The notes beneath the pieces are model-generated. The model was not told the DNA's origin, made no database searches, and worked only from the letters and a program-made list of their open reading frames with translations. The position numbers and the translations under genes are program-made. A stretch of 64,000 nt of DNA from Neckera pumila (lineage: Eukaryota > Streptophyta > Bryopsida > Hypnales > Neckeraceae): positions 1,566,065-1,630,064 of the forward strand of contig OZ018416.1 of assembly GCA_963969595.1 (NCBI GenBank), read 5' to 3'. Below, in pieces: positions 23,510 through 34,297 of this stretch (its first letter is position 1; every line of letters starts with the position of its first letter).

Positions 23510-24430
23510 TGGGCGGGGCAGTCAGTGGGAGATGGAGTGAATTCGTATTTAAAATGGAAAATGCCGGACTGCAATATTGCCGTGCCACATTCTTGGACTG
23601 ATCCGTTCCTGTCTGTTGGGGAGAGGGAAGCAGAACTCCAGTCCCTGCTTGTTTAAGATAAGAGTTGCGTAAATCAAAGAGTCTGTAGTCACTTGTGGAG
23701 ACCCCACATGAAGGTCCACGTACGTGCCAATGGAAGCGAGGATTCGAGGACTAGTATTGAAAATGGTTTGTGTCCCCATGTGTGGGATGCCGGCCGCACT
23801 GTCTGTATTTTGAGTTTCTACGGAAACGTACGGATCCTGAAATTTGAATGGGCGGGGCAGTGGGAGATGGAGTGAATTCGGAGTTAAATTGAAATGCCGG
23901 ACTGCAATGCCGCACATTCCTGGACTGATCCGATCCTGTCTGTTGGGGAGAGGAAGCACCAGTCCCTGCTTGTTTAAGATAAGAGTTGCGTGATCATGAA
24001 TCAAAGAGTCTGTAGTCACTTGTGGAGACCCCACATGTGAAGGTCCACGTACGTGCCAATGGAAGCGAGGATTCGAGGATTAGTATTGAAAATGGTTGTG
24101 TCCCCCATGTGTGGGATGCCGGCCGCACTGTGAATTCGTATTTAGAATGGAAAATGCCGGACTGCAATATTGCCGTGCCACATTCTTGGACTGATCCGTT
24201 CCTGTCTGTTGGGGAGAGGGAAGCAGAACTCCAGTCCCTGCTTGTTTAAGATAAGAGTTGCGTGAATCAAAGAGTCTGTAGTCACTTGTGGAGACCCCAC
24301 ATGAAAGCCCACGCACGTACGTGCCAATGGAAGTGGATTCGAGGATTAGTATTGAAAATGGTTGTGTCCCCATATGTGGGATGCTGGCGGCACTGTCTGT
24401 ATTTGTTTCTACGGAAACTTATGGATCCTT
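23510..24430 (+). repeat. Three-copy tandem repeat of about 260-330 bp
   Basis: Copies start near 23561, 23893 and 24154 with ATGCCGGACTGCAAT. Each contains TCCTGTCTGTTGGGGAGAGG, TAAGATAAGAGTTGCGT, AGTCTGTAGTCACTTGTGG and GTGGGATGC(C/T)GGC. Copy 1 is about 70 bp longer than copies 2 and 3 because of a segment around GTTTCTACGGAAACGTACGG. The units are richer in GC than the surroundings. They carry short open frames in several registers, but length changes between copies break them, so coding is unlikely. Confidence 0.8.
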
Positions 24431-24947
24431 CTTCTCGGTTTGGCCCATGCCGTTGAGAAGTGGTGGCATAACTAGCTAGTACTGAGAACAAACTCCAATG
24501 TGACTTATTAGACTCTTTCCTGATTCGTACAAGTCTACAGATCACAACTCTTCTTCTACTTCTTCGACGACTGGAGTAGCCATCACAGTTGTAGCTAGAA
24601 ACAAACGGGGTAACCAAAGGTCAACCCCATGCACACCAGTGAGTTGAAAACTATGGACATACTTGGGTCGACCTTTTCAGTTTACGTTGTGTAACTTAGA
24701 CTCGCACGTCCCGTGGAGTTGAAAACCAAACTCAAAGATAACGGGGTGGTATCTAGCCGGGTACAGTACCAAACTTTGTCAAAGATGTCAAATTCTTGCC
24801 AAAGTCAAACTATTACTCACTATTCACTTTTGCATGCCCTAATTGCACAAACTTTAGACAAGGCAAGAAGACCCATTACCTACTTCAAAGAGAGATTTTT
24901 TGTTCCTCTTTGAAGTTTGGGTTACCCTTTAGACAAGTGAATGTTGT
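24431..24947. other. Short intergenic segment
   Basis: No gene, repeat or motif recognised; it leads into element P4. Confidence 0.35.
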
Positions 24948-25879
24948 TTAACCCCTAAAGTTCCATGACTATGTTCTCACCGAAAATGCTCAAAAATTGT
25001 CATTTTTAGTACAAGTATCCAATTTTTGGAAAAAAAATGTTTTTGACACATGTAACGGATCTTGTAGTGTGGTGACTTGAGAACATATGTTAAAAATTTC
25101 AGGAATTTTCACCGCATGGATTGCAAGATATAAGCATTCAAATTCACTAAAACCATTTTTGTGGCCCTGTGAAAAATAGGGCAACAACACTTCACAAGCT
25201 CACTTTTCAATAAAAAAAATGTCCAAAATGATGGTGCTTCTTTGGATTCATTTTCCTAGACAAGTTGGCTACATGCTTGAAAAATTTCACTTCATTTGGA
25301 ATTGTACAACATATAGGAAAGAAATAGTAAGGAGATAGTAGTAGAGAATGATTCAAAATACAAAATTGTCAAGAATTTAATTATGGAATTGAAAAATGCT
25401 AATCCCAATGGTGGAAATGTTGTAATAAATAATCTACATTCTAGGAATTTTTTTTTTTCAAAAAATATTGAAAATTGAGTAAGATAAAGGACTTCAAAGT
25501 TTATTTTAGAGTAAAGAATCTGTAACTGCCCACAAATTTAAAATCTTCATAACTTTTGACTCATTGATCAAAATGGGATGATTCAAAGCTTTTTACCTAT
25601 ATACAACTCTAGAAAACCAAATTCAAATTTTTGTTTTCGAAAAAAAGTGATCTTTTTTTATTTGCCCGGACTGCCCAATTACGAAATAAAGTAACATATT
25701 AGGCCATAACTTTTGACTTGTATTTCCAAATGTCATGAAATTTGGTGCGTATGAAAGATATTCCTTGCCCCCACCCTCTCTTAAAATTTCAGCCAAAATT
25801 ATGGAAATCTACTAGTCGTACTTACCTGCCCAAAAGTTCTATATAGTCAAAAAACGCATGTTGGTCCTTTGGGGGTTAA
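24948..25879. mobile_element. TTAA-flanked TIR element P4 (932 bp)
   Basis: Starts TTAA-CCCCTAAAGTTCCATG and ends TTGGTCCTTTGGGGG-TTAA, with TTAA intact on both sides. It aligns with P5 in the same orientation and with P2 in the opposite one. The interior is AT-rich with no transposase reading frame. This is the best-preserved member of its subfamily. Confidence 0.75.
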
Positions 25880-25884
25880 CCCCA

Positions 25885-26194
25885 CATTACAGAAAATCTG
25901 GACTCTCCAGAGGGCTGTTTGGGAGAGTCCAGATTTTCGGCGGGAGTGCAAATACAGGGTTCAAAAAATAAATAAATAAATAAATAAAATAAAATTAATT
26001 TTAATTAATTAATTTATTTATTTATTTATTTTTTGAAAAAAAAATATTTTTTTTTAATCGGCAGTCCGACGGGGCACCTTGTCTGACTGCTCATCTTACA
26101 CTGACTGTTGCAGCTTTTCGGCTAATTTTTTCTCTAATTGCACATTGGCACGCACCCCAACCAGCCCTGTAGTGAGTCCAGATTTTCTCTAATG
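25885..26194. mobile_element. MITE family B, copy 1 (310 bp)
   Basis: The ends are inverted repeats: CATTACAGAAAATCTGGACTC on the left and GAGTCCAGATTTTCTCTAATG on the right. The interior has an ATTT/AAAT-rich core, a GGGGCACCTTG..TGACTGCTCA box, and TCTCTAATTGCACATTGGCA near the right end; all recur in the copies at 29706 and 53885. The left end also forms its own small hairpin (25893-25935). It inserted almost directly against P4. Confidence 0.7.
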
Positions 26195-26520
26195 AAAGGA
26201 TGGTTAGTCCCATAATATTCATCCTTAAGTTTTGAATATCTTGTGAATCATTTGCTTAAAGAAAGGCACCAAAAGCACTCATTGGAGGTCAAAGCATTGT
26301 ACAAGACCTCCTTTTTTCACACCAAATTCCAAGGATGAACATCCGCACTTTTGTCTTATATAGAAAGGATTCTTTGTCATCCATTCAACATTTAGTGCCC
26401 ACAACATCCTTCTAAGATTAAGGATTAATACTAAGATGAACATAACATTGTATAACCAGGCAATAGTCCTCCCTACGTTGAGAAGGTATTATGCTTTGCT
26501 TGATATCTAGAAGGTACTTA
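26195..26520. other. AT-rich spacer between MITE B1 and P5
   Basis: No gene seen. It contains AGCACTCATTGGAGGTCA, echoed by GAGCACTCATTGTAGGTCA just after P5 (27410), and a GAATCATTTGCTTAA box that recurs inverted at about 27443. P5 may therefore have landed in, or helped shape, a duplicated stretch. Confidence 0.3.
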
Positions 26521-27405
26521 TTAATCTCTAAAGGTCAAAAACTATGTTTTCATCCAAAAGATTCCAAAACTGCCATTTCTAGTTCAAGTACCAAATTTTA
26601 GAAAAAAAATATTATTGGACATATGTAACCGTAGGATCTTGTTGTAAACTTGTTTGAGAGTATGTGGAAATTTTTTCAAAATTTTCTACCTTGTAGATTG
26701 CAATATATTAGCATTTGAATTGACAAAAACCTTTTTTGGGCCTTGCAAAAAAACAGGCAACTGCACTTCACAAGGTCACATTTAAATGAAAAAATGTCCA
26801 AAATGGTGGTTGCTCCTTGGATTCATTATTCAAATCAAGTTGGCTACATGCTTGAAAATTTTCAGATCATTTGGAATTGTACAACATATAGGAAAAAAAT
26901 AGGTTATAGAAAGAAGTAGAGAATGATTCAAAACACAAAATTGTTAAGAATTTAATTATGGAATTGAAAAATGTCAATCCCATGGTTGTAATGTTGCAAT
27001 AAACAATGTACATCCTATGCTTTTATTTTTTTCAAAAAATGTTAAAAATTGAGTTAAATAAAAGACTTCAAAGTTTATTTTAGAGTAGGGAATCCATAAC
27101 TTACTGTCCGCAAACTAGAACACCTCATAATTTTCATCTCATAAATCAAACTGGAATTATTCAAAGCTTTTACACGTATATATAAATCTAAAAGACCAAT
27201 TTCAAATTTTTATTTTTTTAAAAAGTGATTTTTAGAAAGATTTTGAGCTGCCCGCCGACCGTCAAAAATGACATATCATCCAATAACTTTTTAACTATGT
27301 AATCAAAAGTTTTGAAAACTGTTGGGCCTTAAAGTTGCTCCTCGGGCATACAATGTGTGAAATTTTCAATTTCCGTCTGTAGTGAGCTGCCCAAAATCAC
27401 TTTAT
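26521..27405. mobile_element. TTAA-type element P5, right end lost
   Basis: Starts TTAA-TCTCTAAAGGTC and follows P4 along most of its length (CTATGTTTTCA.., TTGGCTACATGCTTGAAAA.., GGAATTGTACAACATATAGG). It breaks off after GAGCTGCCCAAAA at about 27400, before the expected right terminus. Substitutions are numerous, so it is an old copy. Confidence 0.6.
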
Positions 27406-28757
27406 TCCAAGAGCACTCATTGTAGGTCACTCTTGGAATTTTCTTAAGCAAATGATTCACACTGTACCCAAAAGGATGATTTCCACAAAGACCAAATTGT
27501 CCATCTAGCAGGTTAATTCGAGGACTAGAATTGACAAAGGAGCCGTATAAGACAATTTTGTTCACTACATGGGTTCCCTTTCCAAGGATGCAAAAAGGCC
27601 CCCTTCGCCTCATTTAAAAACAATGTTATCAAAAGGATGGGAAATGAATCATTTTTGCCTAATTGATAATGATTCTATCCATTTTCTTTTTCCTTACCTG
27701 CATGCACTCCAGCCAGGGTGCACGTTCCTCCCACCAACAAAAAAACAAACAAATAAAAGTTGTCTGCTTACTCAAAAATGAGAATGATGAATTCGGAATC
27801 TCAGACGGGCCCCTCAGCAAAATAATAATGTCATGATAAGCATATGCACCGCCAGACTATTTTGCTCCCCCCACCAATTACTTTTTATCACATTTTATCA
27901 CTTTCCACTACTGTACCTTTTTATATTTACTTTTGCCCCAACTCCATAATGTCACTCCTTGCCAATGTGCGTGATGTGAGGCGGACATGCCGGAAGCAGC
28001 AGCACGAGCGGGCTGGGGCGTCCAATGGAAGGTCCGTTGGAATGTGAGTCCCCGTGGGCGAACTAGGAACAAAATAAATTTTGGGGGCAATCTATCACAA
28101 AAAACCAACCTCATTTTAGACCTTTGCAACAAGAGTTCTGGAAATTTGGGGCTGTTTTTACAATGTATTTTGTTAAATCCATCCAAGTGAGGGTTGGAGT
28201 TCTTCAAATTTTTTTTATTATAGTAAACTTTGAAACACAAATAGAAACATATTGAGTTAAAAATAGTATAAGATGACATTTTCATCTTACAAACCATCGC
28301 CACATAGGGATTATGGATGGGGACCAAAAATTATGATGTTGAAAACTGCGTCTAGCTGTAACTACCGCACATACATTTGTTGCCAAAATCGCTAATTGAC
28401 TTGTCGCAGGGAGGGTAATGGTGGGCAAGTAGACACGTGGTTATGGGGAGGGTGGTGGAGCTGGTCAAATTTTCCTACAAATTTTTGAATAGAATAGTAA
28501 TCATATGATATTATTTTATAGTTGAAATTAGATGAAAGGAGTAAATTGGATGAAATATCACTCAAATTGAATGAAAAATGATACAATAGAAAAAAAAGTT
28601 TGCAATAAGAAAAATATTTCATATTTCATATTTCTAAAAATGATATTTCTATTTGGTGAAATTTTACTAGCTAAGAAAAGGCTCAAGGCTTGCCTGTACT
28701 TTTAGTGAGGAAAAGTGGGGTCATTTATTTTGCTTTCATTCATCATTTTTGTTTATA
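27406..28757. other. Intergenic, no supported gene
   Basis: A minus-strand frame at 27613-27329 contains a coding-like run (LDGQFGLCGNHPFGYSVNHL), but it runs into P5 and has no recognised family. A small GC-richer island lies at 27950-28070. Nothing else is identifiable. Confidence 0.3.
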
Positions 28758-29688
28758 CTAGCCCCTAAAGGACCAAGGCCTTTTTTCTACCAAAAAACTC
28801 TCAAAACTGCAATTTCTATAGCAAAAAGTAAAAAAAATTAAAAATTGTTTTTTTTGCACATCTAACCATAGGATCTTATACCTAACTAGTATGAGAATGT
28901 GTAGAAAAAATTTCATAATTTTTGACTGCACAGATTGCAAGATATCTGCGTTTGAAGTGAAAAAAACGCGTTTTTCAATACATTGCGGGACTACATTTTA
29001 TGACTTTGAACATTTTTAACTTAAATGTTTTATACTATAGAGTTTTGAGTTTTTAGTCTTTATAGTGGAGAATTGAGTTGAGAGTCTAGGGAGAAAAGAA
29101 AAATCCAAAAAAGCTTAATTTTCATTATTAAAAAAATTATTAAGTAGAAGTAGGTACGAGATAGAAGGACAATCTAAAATATTAATAACTTTTATATGGA
29201 ATTAAAAAGCACAAATCCCAATGGTGAGATTGTTGTAGCAAGAAAATGAAACCATGTGGAACTTATTTTTGAAAAATTGCGAAAATTGCATTCCAAAATG
29301 AATCCTACAAGTTATTTTTTTCAAGAAGATGCTCTAATTGCCTGAAAAAACAAGATTGTCCATAACTTTTTCATACAAAATCCAAATGAAATGAATTAAA
29401 GCTTTCCAAATAGACAAAGATATAATCTATAAGGAAAACCAAATTTTTTTTTAAAATTAAATTTTTTGCAAATTTTTTTTTGCTGCCCCCTCTCCCCTGT
29501 TTTGAGCTTATTTGGGCATAACTTTTGTTCACGGGCACCGATTGAAAGAAAATTATATTCCCACGAAGCTTATCAGTTTTTCTATCTCCAAAAAAAATTC
29601 CAAAAAATTATGACAAAAATTAAACCCGTAGGTACCTGCCTAAAATCCAATTTGTCCCTCAAAGGGACAATGGTCCTTTAGGGGCTAG
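28758..29688. mobile_element. TIR element P6 with CTAG flanks (931 bp)
   Basis: Begins CTAG-CCCCTAAAGGACCAAGG and ends TGGTCCTTTAGGGG-CTAG. The inner terminal repeats equal those of P1 and P8, but the flanking 4-mer is CTAG on both sides instead of TTAA. That supports the 4-mer being a target-site duplication. The right subterminal palindrome TTGTCCC..AGGGACAA is present. It is closely related to P8. Confidence 0.75.
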
Positions 29689-29705
29689 ATAAACCTTCTT
29701 GCTAT

Positions 29706-29992
29706 CATTAGAAAAAATTTCAGCCCTCTACACGGCTAAATGGATGCATGAAATTGGGGCAAATATCAATCCCCAAAGGCTATCAGGCAATCTATAAGGT
29801 GAGCAATCAGCCAAGGTGCCCCATTGGAATTCCAATTGAAGCTTTATTTATTATTACTATTATTATTATTAAAAAAAAAAATTTTTACCAAAAATATATA
29901 TATTACATATATATTTAGTTATTTATTTTCACTATAATTGCACATTTGCCAAAACTCTAACGGCCCGATAGAGAATCCAAATTTTTTGTAAT
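29706..29992. mobile_element. MITE family B, copy 2
   Basis: The left end CATTAGAAAAAATTTCAGCCC and right end GAATCCAAATTTTTTGTAAT are diverged inverted repeats. The interior repeats family B boxes in the opposite order: TGAGCAATCAGCCAAGGTGCC is the reverse complement of the equivalent box in copy 1. It lies 17 bp from P6. Confidence 0.6.
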
Positions 29993-30763
29993 ACTTATCA
30001 TTTTTCATTTAGTTTTAGTAATATTTCATTCATTTTACTACCTTTCATCTAATTTGAACGACAAAATAATATCATTTGATTACTATTCTATTTAAAAATT
30101 TATAAGAAAATCTTACTAGCTCTACCACCTTTCCTATAATCACGTGCCTATCTATCCATGATTACCCTCCTCGTAACTTTGAAGGTAAGTGATGATGATA
30201 TATAGTAATTAAATTTATTTTTCACTACCATTGCATATTGATTGATGAACAAACAAACGATTGTAATTTTAAATGGTTTGAATATACTACTAGTAAAACA
30301 AAAATGATTGGAGGATCATTTTTTTTTTTTATTATTTAAAATAAAATATCAAAATTTGAAATAGCTTTTCATTATACAATTAATATTCTTTTTGTTATTG
30401 AATGTAGTGAACTTCTTATATAAAAAAATAGGAAATCCGTAGATTCATTGTGTAGTGTCTTTTTAGCAACTTTTGTTTTTTTTCTTTATATGAATAGTAG
30501 TCATAAAATGATCTTTAATGAATTGAACCCAACTCAAGAAATGAAGGTTATCTCAATAGTTTAAGATATTGTTTTCCACTAGTGAGTGGAATTAAATGAA
30601 AAGTTGTGAAATGGATGAAAAACGCTCAAAGTGAATGAGGCAATAAGAAAACAAAAGTCTATTCCAAATTCAGCATGTCTAAAATTAGCTATAGTGATTT
30701 GGCAATAATTCACTAATAAAAAAAAGGCTAAACCTTGGAGTAAGTATCTTCATCCTTTTGCAA
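29993..30763. other. AT-rich intergenic DNA
   Basis: Nothing recognisable. Confidence 0.4.
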
Positions 30764-31084
30764 TACTAAACATTTGCTACCATCTAGAATAAAGTTCTTC
30801 ACAACCTCTCATCAACCCAAGTATGACAAAGCATTTGTTCAAACTCAACGTTAGTTTTCGAAAGGAACCATACTAAATGTTTGATACCATCTAGAATAAA
30901 GTTCTTCACAACCTCTCATCGACCCAAATATGACAAAGCGTTTGTTCAAATTCAACATTAGTTTTCGAAAGGAACCATACTAAACGTTTGATACCATCTA
31001 GAATAAAGTTCTTCACAACCTCTCATCGACCCAAATATGACAAAGCATTTGCTCAAATTCAACACTAGTTTTCGAAAGGAACTA
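30764..31084 (+). repeat. 107-bp tandem repeat, 3 copies
   Basis: Units start at 30764, 30871 and 30978 with TACTAAA and include TACCATCTAGAATAAAGTTC, ACCTCTCATCGACCCAAATA and TAGTTTTCGAAAGGAAC. The unit length is constant and differences are few. It lies about 300-600 bp upstream of the leader of the BTB gene. Confidence 0.9.
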
Positions 31085-31384
31085 GTGGAAGCTGAAGAGT
31101 TTTTTGAAGCAACCAATGAAAGTTGAAGCATCTTGTACTTCAAGGATATCCAATTAAGAGTAGTTTAGTGTCAATAGTAGGTGTTTCTATGACCTCAACT
31201 TTGAAAATTCATAGTATATTCACACAATCTCTAAAAACTCTCAAATCAATTGCATCCACTTTAGCTTTCATTTGCTGACATCATGTCAAGATATTTTTCC
31301 CAAAATTGTGTTCAGAATTGTGTTCATTTGAACGAAAAGTGTCTGTTTTGGGTGCGGATACCTTAGTTGGCGGGCCAGCCATCA

Positions 31385-32019
31385 CAGCCTCGTGGTTTAC
31401 AGTTTCTCTCTCTCTCTCTCGTTCTCACTCTTTCTCACTCTCATCACTCTGCCTCAGGCCCACTCTCAAGCACCACCACTGTCGGGATTTGCTGAAGCTT
31501 CCTGGCTCTGGGACCCAAGCTATGGTCTTGTCTGTTAGTTCTGTGCAGGCGGGCATGATGGTGGTGGGGATCGCTCAAGCGCAAGTGCAGGCTCAGCTCC
31601 GGGCGTGCATGACCCCGTACTACTGATGCCGAGCTTGACGTGAGGCGAGGATCACCCACTCTCTTCTGTCCGTCCTGCTTCCGATTGCCAGATTGGCGAC
31701 TTATTAAGTGGGTGTGTGACGTGAATGATGCTTTGATGCGTCCTTCGCTGAGGTAGCTGGTGGGGGTAGGTTTTAAGCTGTGTGAGTGACTTTTGTCACT
31801 TTCGGTAGGGGTGGGGTTGGGTAGGGTTGCCACACAGCTACGTGTTGGGTTTGGGGTGGCGAGCTTCAGTTCTTTTTATGTCTGCGTATGAGGACGTTTT
31901 AGTGGAGCATTCGATCGCTGGGGTTTTGTTTTTGGGTTCATGTGTGATTTTGTTGTTGTGGTTTTCTGTGGAGAGTGTCAATGGGATTGGACTGAGTGAT
32001 AGTTAGGGTTGTGCACCTC
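31385..32019 (+). promoter_or_regulatory. Probable 5' leader of the BTB gene with two upstream ORFs
   Basis: GC content rises sharply from 31350, with a (TC)n tract at about 31406-31440, typical of plant promoters and leaders. If transcription starts near this tract, the leader contains an ORF of 34 codons at 31522-31626 (MVLSVSSVQAGMMVV..) and another of 42 codons at 31878-32006 ending 13 bp before the proposed start codon. Both begin with ATG upstream of the main frame and could reduce its translation. The transcription start, and a possible leader intron, cannot be settled here. Confidence 0.4.
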
Positions 32020-33213
32020 ATGAATCTGTCCGACTTCTTCTTGCCGTCGTCGCTTGAGCCTCGGCTGGATTGTTACGAGCAACAGAAGCAGCAAGGGATC
32101 TCGTTCGTGAGAATGCCTCCTCGTTCCGCTGCGAAGGATGTGATATCCGCCTCGGAGGACGCAGCGGAGGCGACGATGGATCACTTGCGCACGCACAACG
32201 TCAGCACTCACATGGAGCGCGTACATTCTCGGGAGAAAGATCGACCTCGTGAAGTTCTGCCCCGTCCTTCAGACATAACCTTCTACGTGGGTCGCACCCG
32301 TTCCCCCTTCACAGTGTCCGCGCACACGCTCAAGCACTCCACTTACTTCGCTTCCCTCTTGGAGAAGCAGCGCATTCCCGACCCGGTGGTGTTGGACTGC
32401 GACGAGGCCACATTCCACAACTTGGTGCTCATTCTACGTTACGGGAGCTTCGAGGCTTTACCGAAGATGTCGGACAGCGAGCTTTTCCGTCTGAAGATGG
32501 AGCTCGAATGCTACGGCATCGATGTTCCGTCTTCTCCTTCTTCTTCGTCCTCTTCCCAAAGACCAACTCCCAAGCCAAGATCGAATGGTGACTTCCCCGA
32601 TCTTCCCGAGGAGCTTAAGGACCCGTCCAAGCTCTTTCTTGTGGCTCGAATGGACGACATTGAGAAAGGCATTCGGTGTGAGTGCACGGGGAAAGATTCG
32701 CACACCTACTGGGCGCTAAGTTTCCACCACCGGCACACGTTTTGTACTGCTTGTGGGCGGTGTCCTTCCTCGTTTTCTCCCCGCCATCTGGCTGAGATGT
32801 ACATGGCTGCGGCCACGTACTACTCCAACGAGAATTTCGCCAATGATCAGAGATGGTCTGTGGGGTGCGACTCCACCTGCTCCTTGAAGCTTCTGAATGC
32901 TAAGCTTGGTTGTGTGTGCCCCTGCGTGGGGAGCGACGAGAGCGAGAGCTGCAAGTCCCCTGCGTGGGCTGTCAGCACGTACTACTCACATGCCTTTTGT
33001 GCTCGTTGTGGACACGCTGCGGATGAGCGGACGTTGATCTTTATTCTGCTGACGCATCGGTACGGCGGTCTTGCCAAGCATTCGAAGCATCGGCGGGATC
33101 ATGCAGCTGTGATTTCGGAAGGAGCTTTGGCGGCACAGGAGTCCAGGAATTTTTCCAACAGCTCCGGAGGGTCGGAGATTGTGCGGCATCACAGAGGAAA
33201 CAGGTCCATGTAA
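32020..33213 (+). CDS. BTB/POZ (T1-like) protein with duplicated Cys/His module
   Basis: A single exon codes for 397 aa from the ATG at 32020; a second in-frame ATG at 32113 (MPPRSAAK) would give 366 aa. Residues about 83-167 look like a T1-type BTB domain (SDITFYVG.., HTLKHSTYFASLL, LDCDEATFHNLVLILRYG). A Ser-rich linker follows (about 170-181). The C-terminal half holds two copies of a Cys/His module: CEC..H.FCTACG and CPC..H.FCARCG, each with CxC then HxFCxxCG, suggesting metal binding. BTB domains usually mediate oligomerisation or cullin-3 binding; whether this one does so is unknown. I do not recognise the C-terminal module as a named domain. No paralogue exists in the window. Confidence 0.8.
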   Translation: MNLSDFFLPSSLEPRLDCYEQQKQQGISFVRMPPRSAAKDVISASEDAAEATMDHLRTHNVSTHMERVHSREKDRPREVLPRPSDITFYVGRTRSPFTVSAHTLKHSTYFASLLEKQRIPDPVVLDCDEATFHNLVLILRYGSFEALPKMSDSELFRLKMELECYGIDVPSSPSSSSSSQRPTPKPRSNGDFPDLPEELKDPSKLFLVARMDDIEKGIRCECTGKDSHTYWALSFHHRHTFCTACGRCPSSFSPRHLAEMYMAAATYYSNENFANDQRWSVGCDSTCSLKLLNAKLGCVCPCVGSDESESCKSPAWAVSTYYSHAFCARCGHAADERTLIFILLTHRYGGLAKHSKHRRDHAAVISEGALAAQESRNFSNSSGGSEIVRHHRGNRSM

Positions 33214-34062
33214 GGGGCAAGGAAGGGTTCCCCAGTTTTGTTCATTTGCATTTTCACAGATTTAGAGTCAGCTATGGTGATCTATGCAGGGAGAGCTGCG
33301 CGAGGCACCACTCAGTAGTAAAGGGGCTGGTGTGGATCTTTCCGTCTGTGCAAAGCTGTCATAGCAAGAGGATTGGAATTTGCACTGCCTGCTTTAGCTG
33401 TCTACTGGTGATGATGAAGGTCTTTTCAATTTTGTACTCTTATACCACGACGCGGAGCAAAGGGCTCAAGCGTTGGTGGCTGTACTATAGATTAGTGCCA
33501 ATAGAGCCTTAAAATCGAGGCTGCTATGCTCTTCAACTTTCGCCACTAAAACGAGGACTTCAGATAGCTTCCTTCCATTTTGTGAAATCTCTCATCTGTT
33601 TGTATTTGCCTTCTATTTGTGTATGCTATGTTATGCTGCAAGCTGTGTATATTGATTTGAGACGGATTGTTTTGGAATTGTGCTGCTCTTTGTGATCGTT
33701 TGAGAATTTCTCAGAGCTATTGAGTCTATCATATGTATACAGTGAACCTTGATTAACGTCAGGTTAGGACTTAGGAGTGAAGATAATCTAATGTAAATGA
33801 AAGTGTTAAGACGCAGGTAGTAAGCAGTCTCCAGACATGTCTTAAGCTTAAGTTCCTGTGCTACGGAGTATTTTACAACAAATGTGAAATGTTTTATGAA
33901 ATTGAATTAAAGTAATAATCAATGTGCCCTCCTTGATTTGAATTTCCTGATTTGAGATTGTCATGTTGAATGCGGTGTTCTCGTGAAATGACATCCATAC
34001 ACGTCTCAGAGTGTGACAAGCTTGTGGGATCCTGTAAGTTACTGTACTCTGCACAAATTGCA
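33214..34062 (+). other. 3' flank of the BTB gene
   Basis: The first 450 bp keep a gene-like base composition and probably include the 3' UTR; afterwards the DNA becomes AT-rich. No poly(A) signal stands out. The short frame at 33246-33512 has no features. Confidence 0.35.
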
Positions 34063-34297
34063 TACTCCCTCTGTACCACTGTTATTTTATCTCATGTTTT
34101 TCTTATACTAATTTCATTGACCATGTTGTGAAATGTATAATTCAGAATGGTCTAAATTTTATATCACTACAATCCATGAAGAACATTGTATCTGTTCAAT
34201 GCAACCAAAATAAAAATTGGACCCAAGCAAGTTTCCAATATGCATACTCAAAAACATGAGGTAAAATCAAGAGCTTTTTAGTGGGATAGAGGAAGTA
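34063..34297. mobile_element. Stowaway-like MITE 1 (235 bp)
   Basis: The left end TACTCCCTCTGTACCAC and right end GTGGGATAGAGGAAGTA are inverted repeats matching the CTCCCTC(C/T)GT signature of plant Stowaway (Tc1/mariner-type) MITEs, flanked by TA. A secondary inverted match (ATCTCATG / CATGAGGTAAAAT) lies further inside. Confidence 0.75.

Noticed and set aside
31996..32019. GTG at 31996 as start of the BTB protein
   Set aside because: Non-ATG initiation is unlikely here when an in-frame ATG follows at 32020, with another at 32113.
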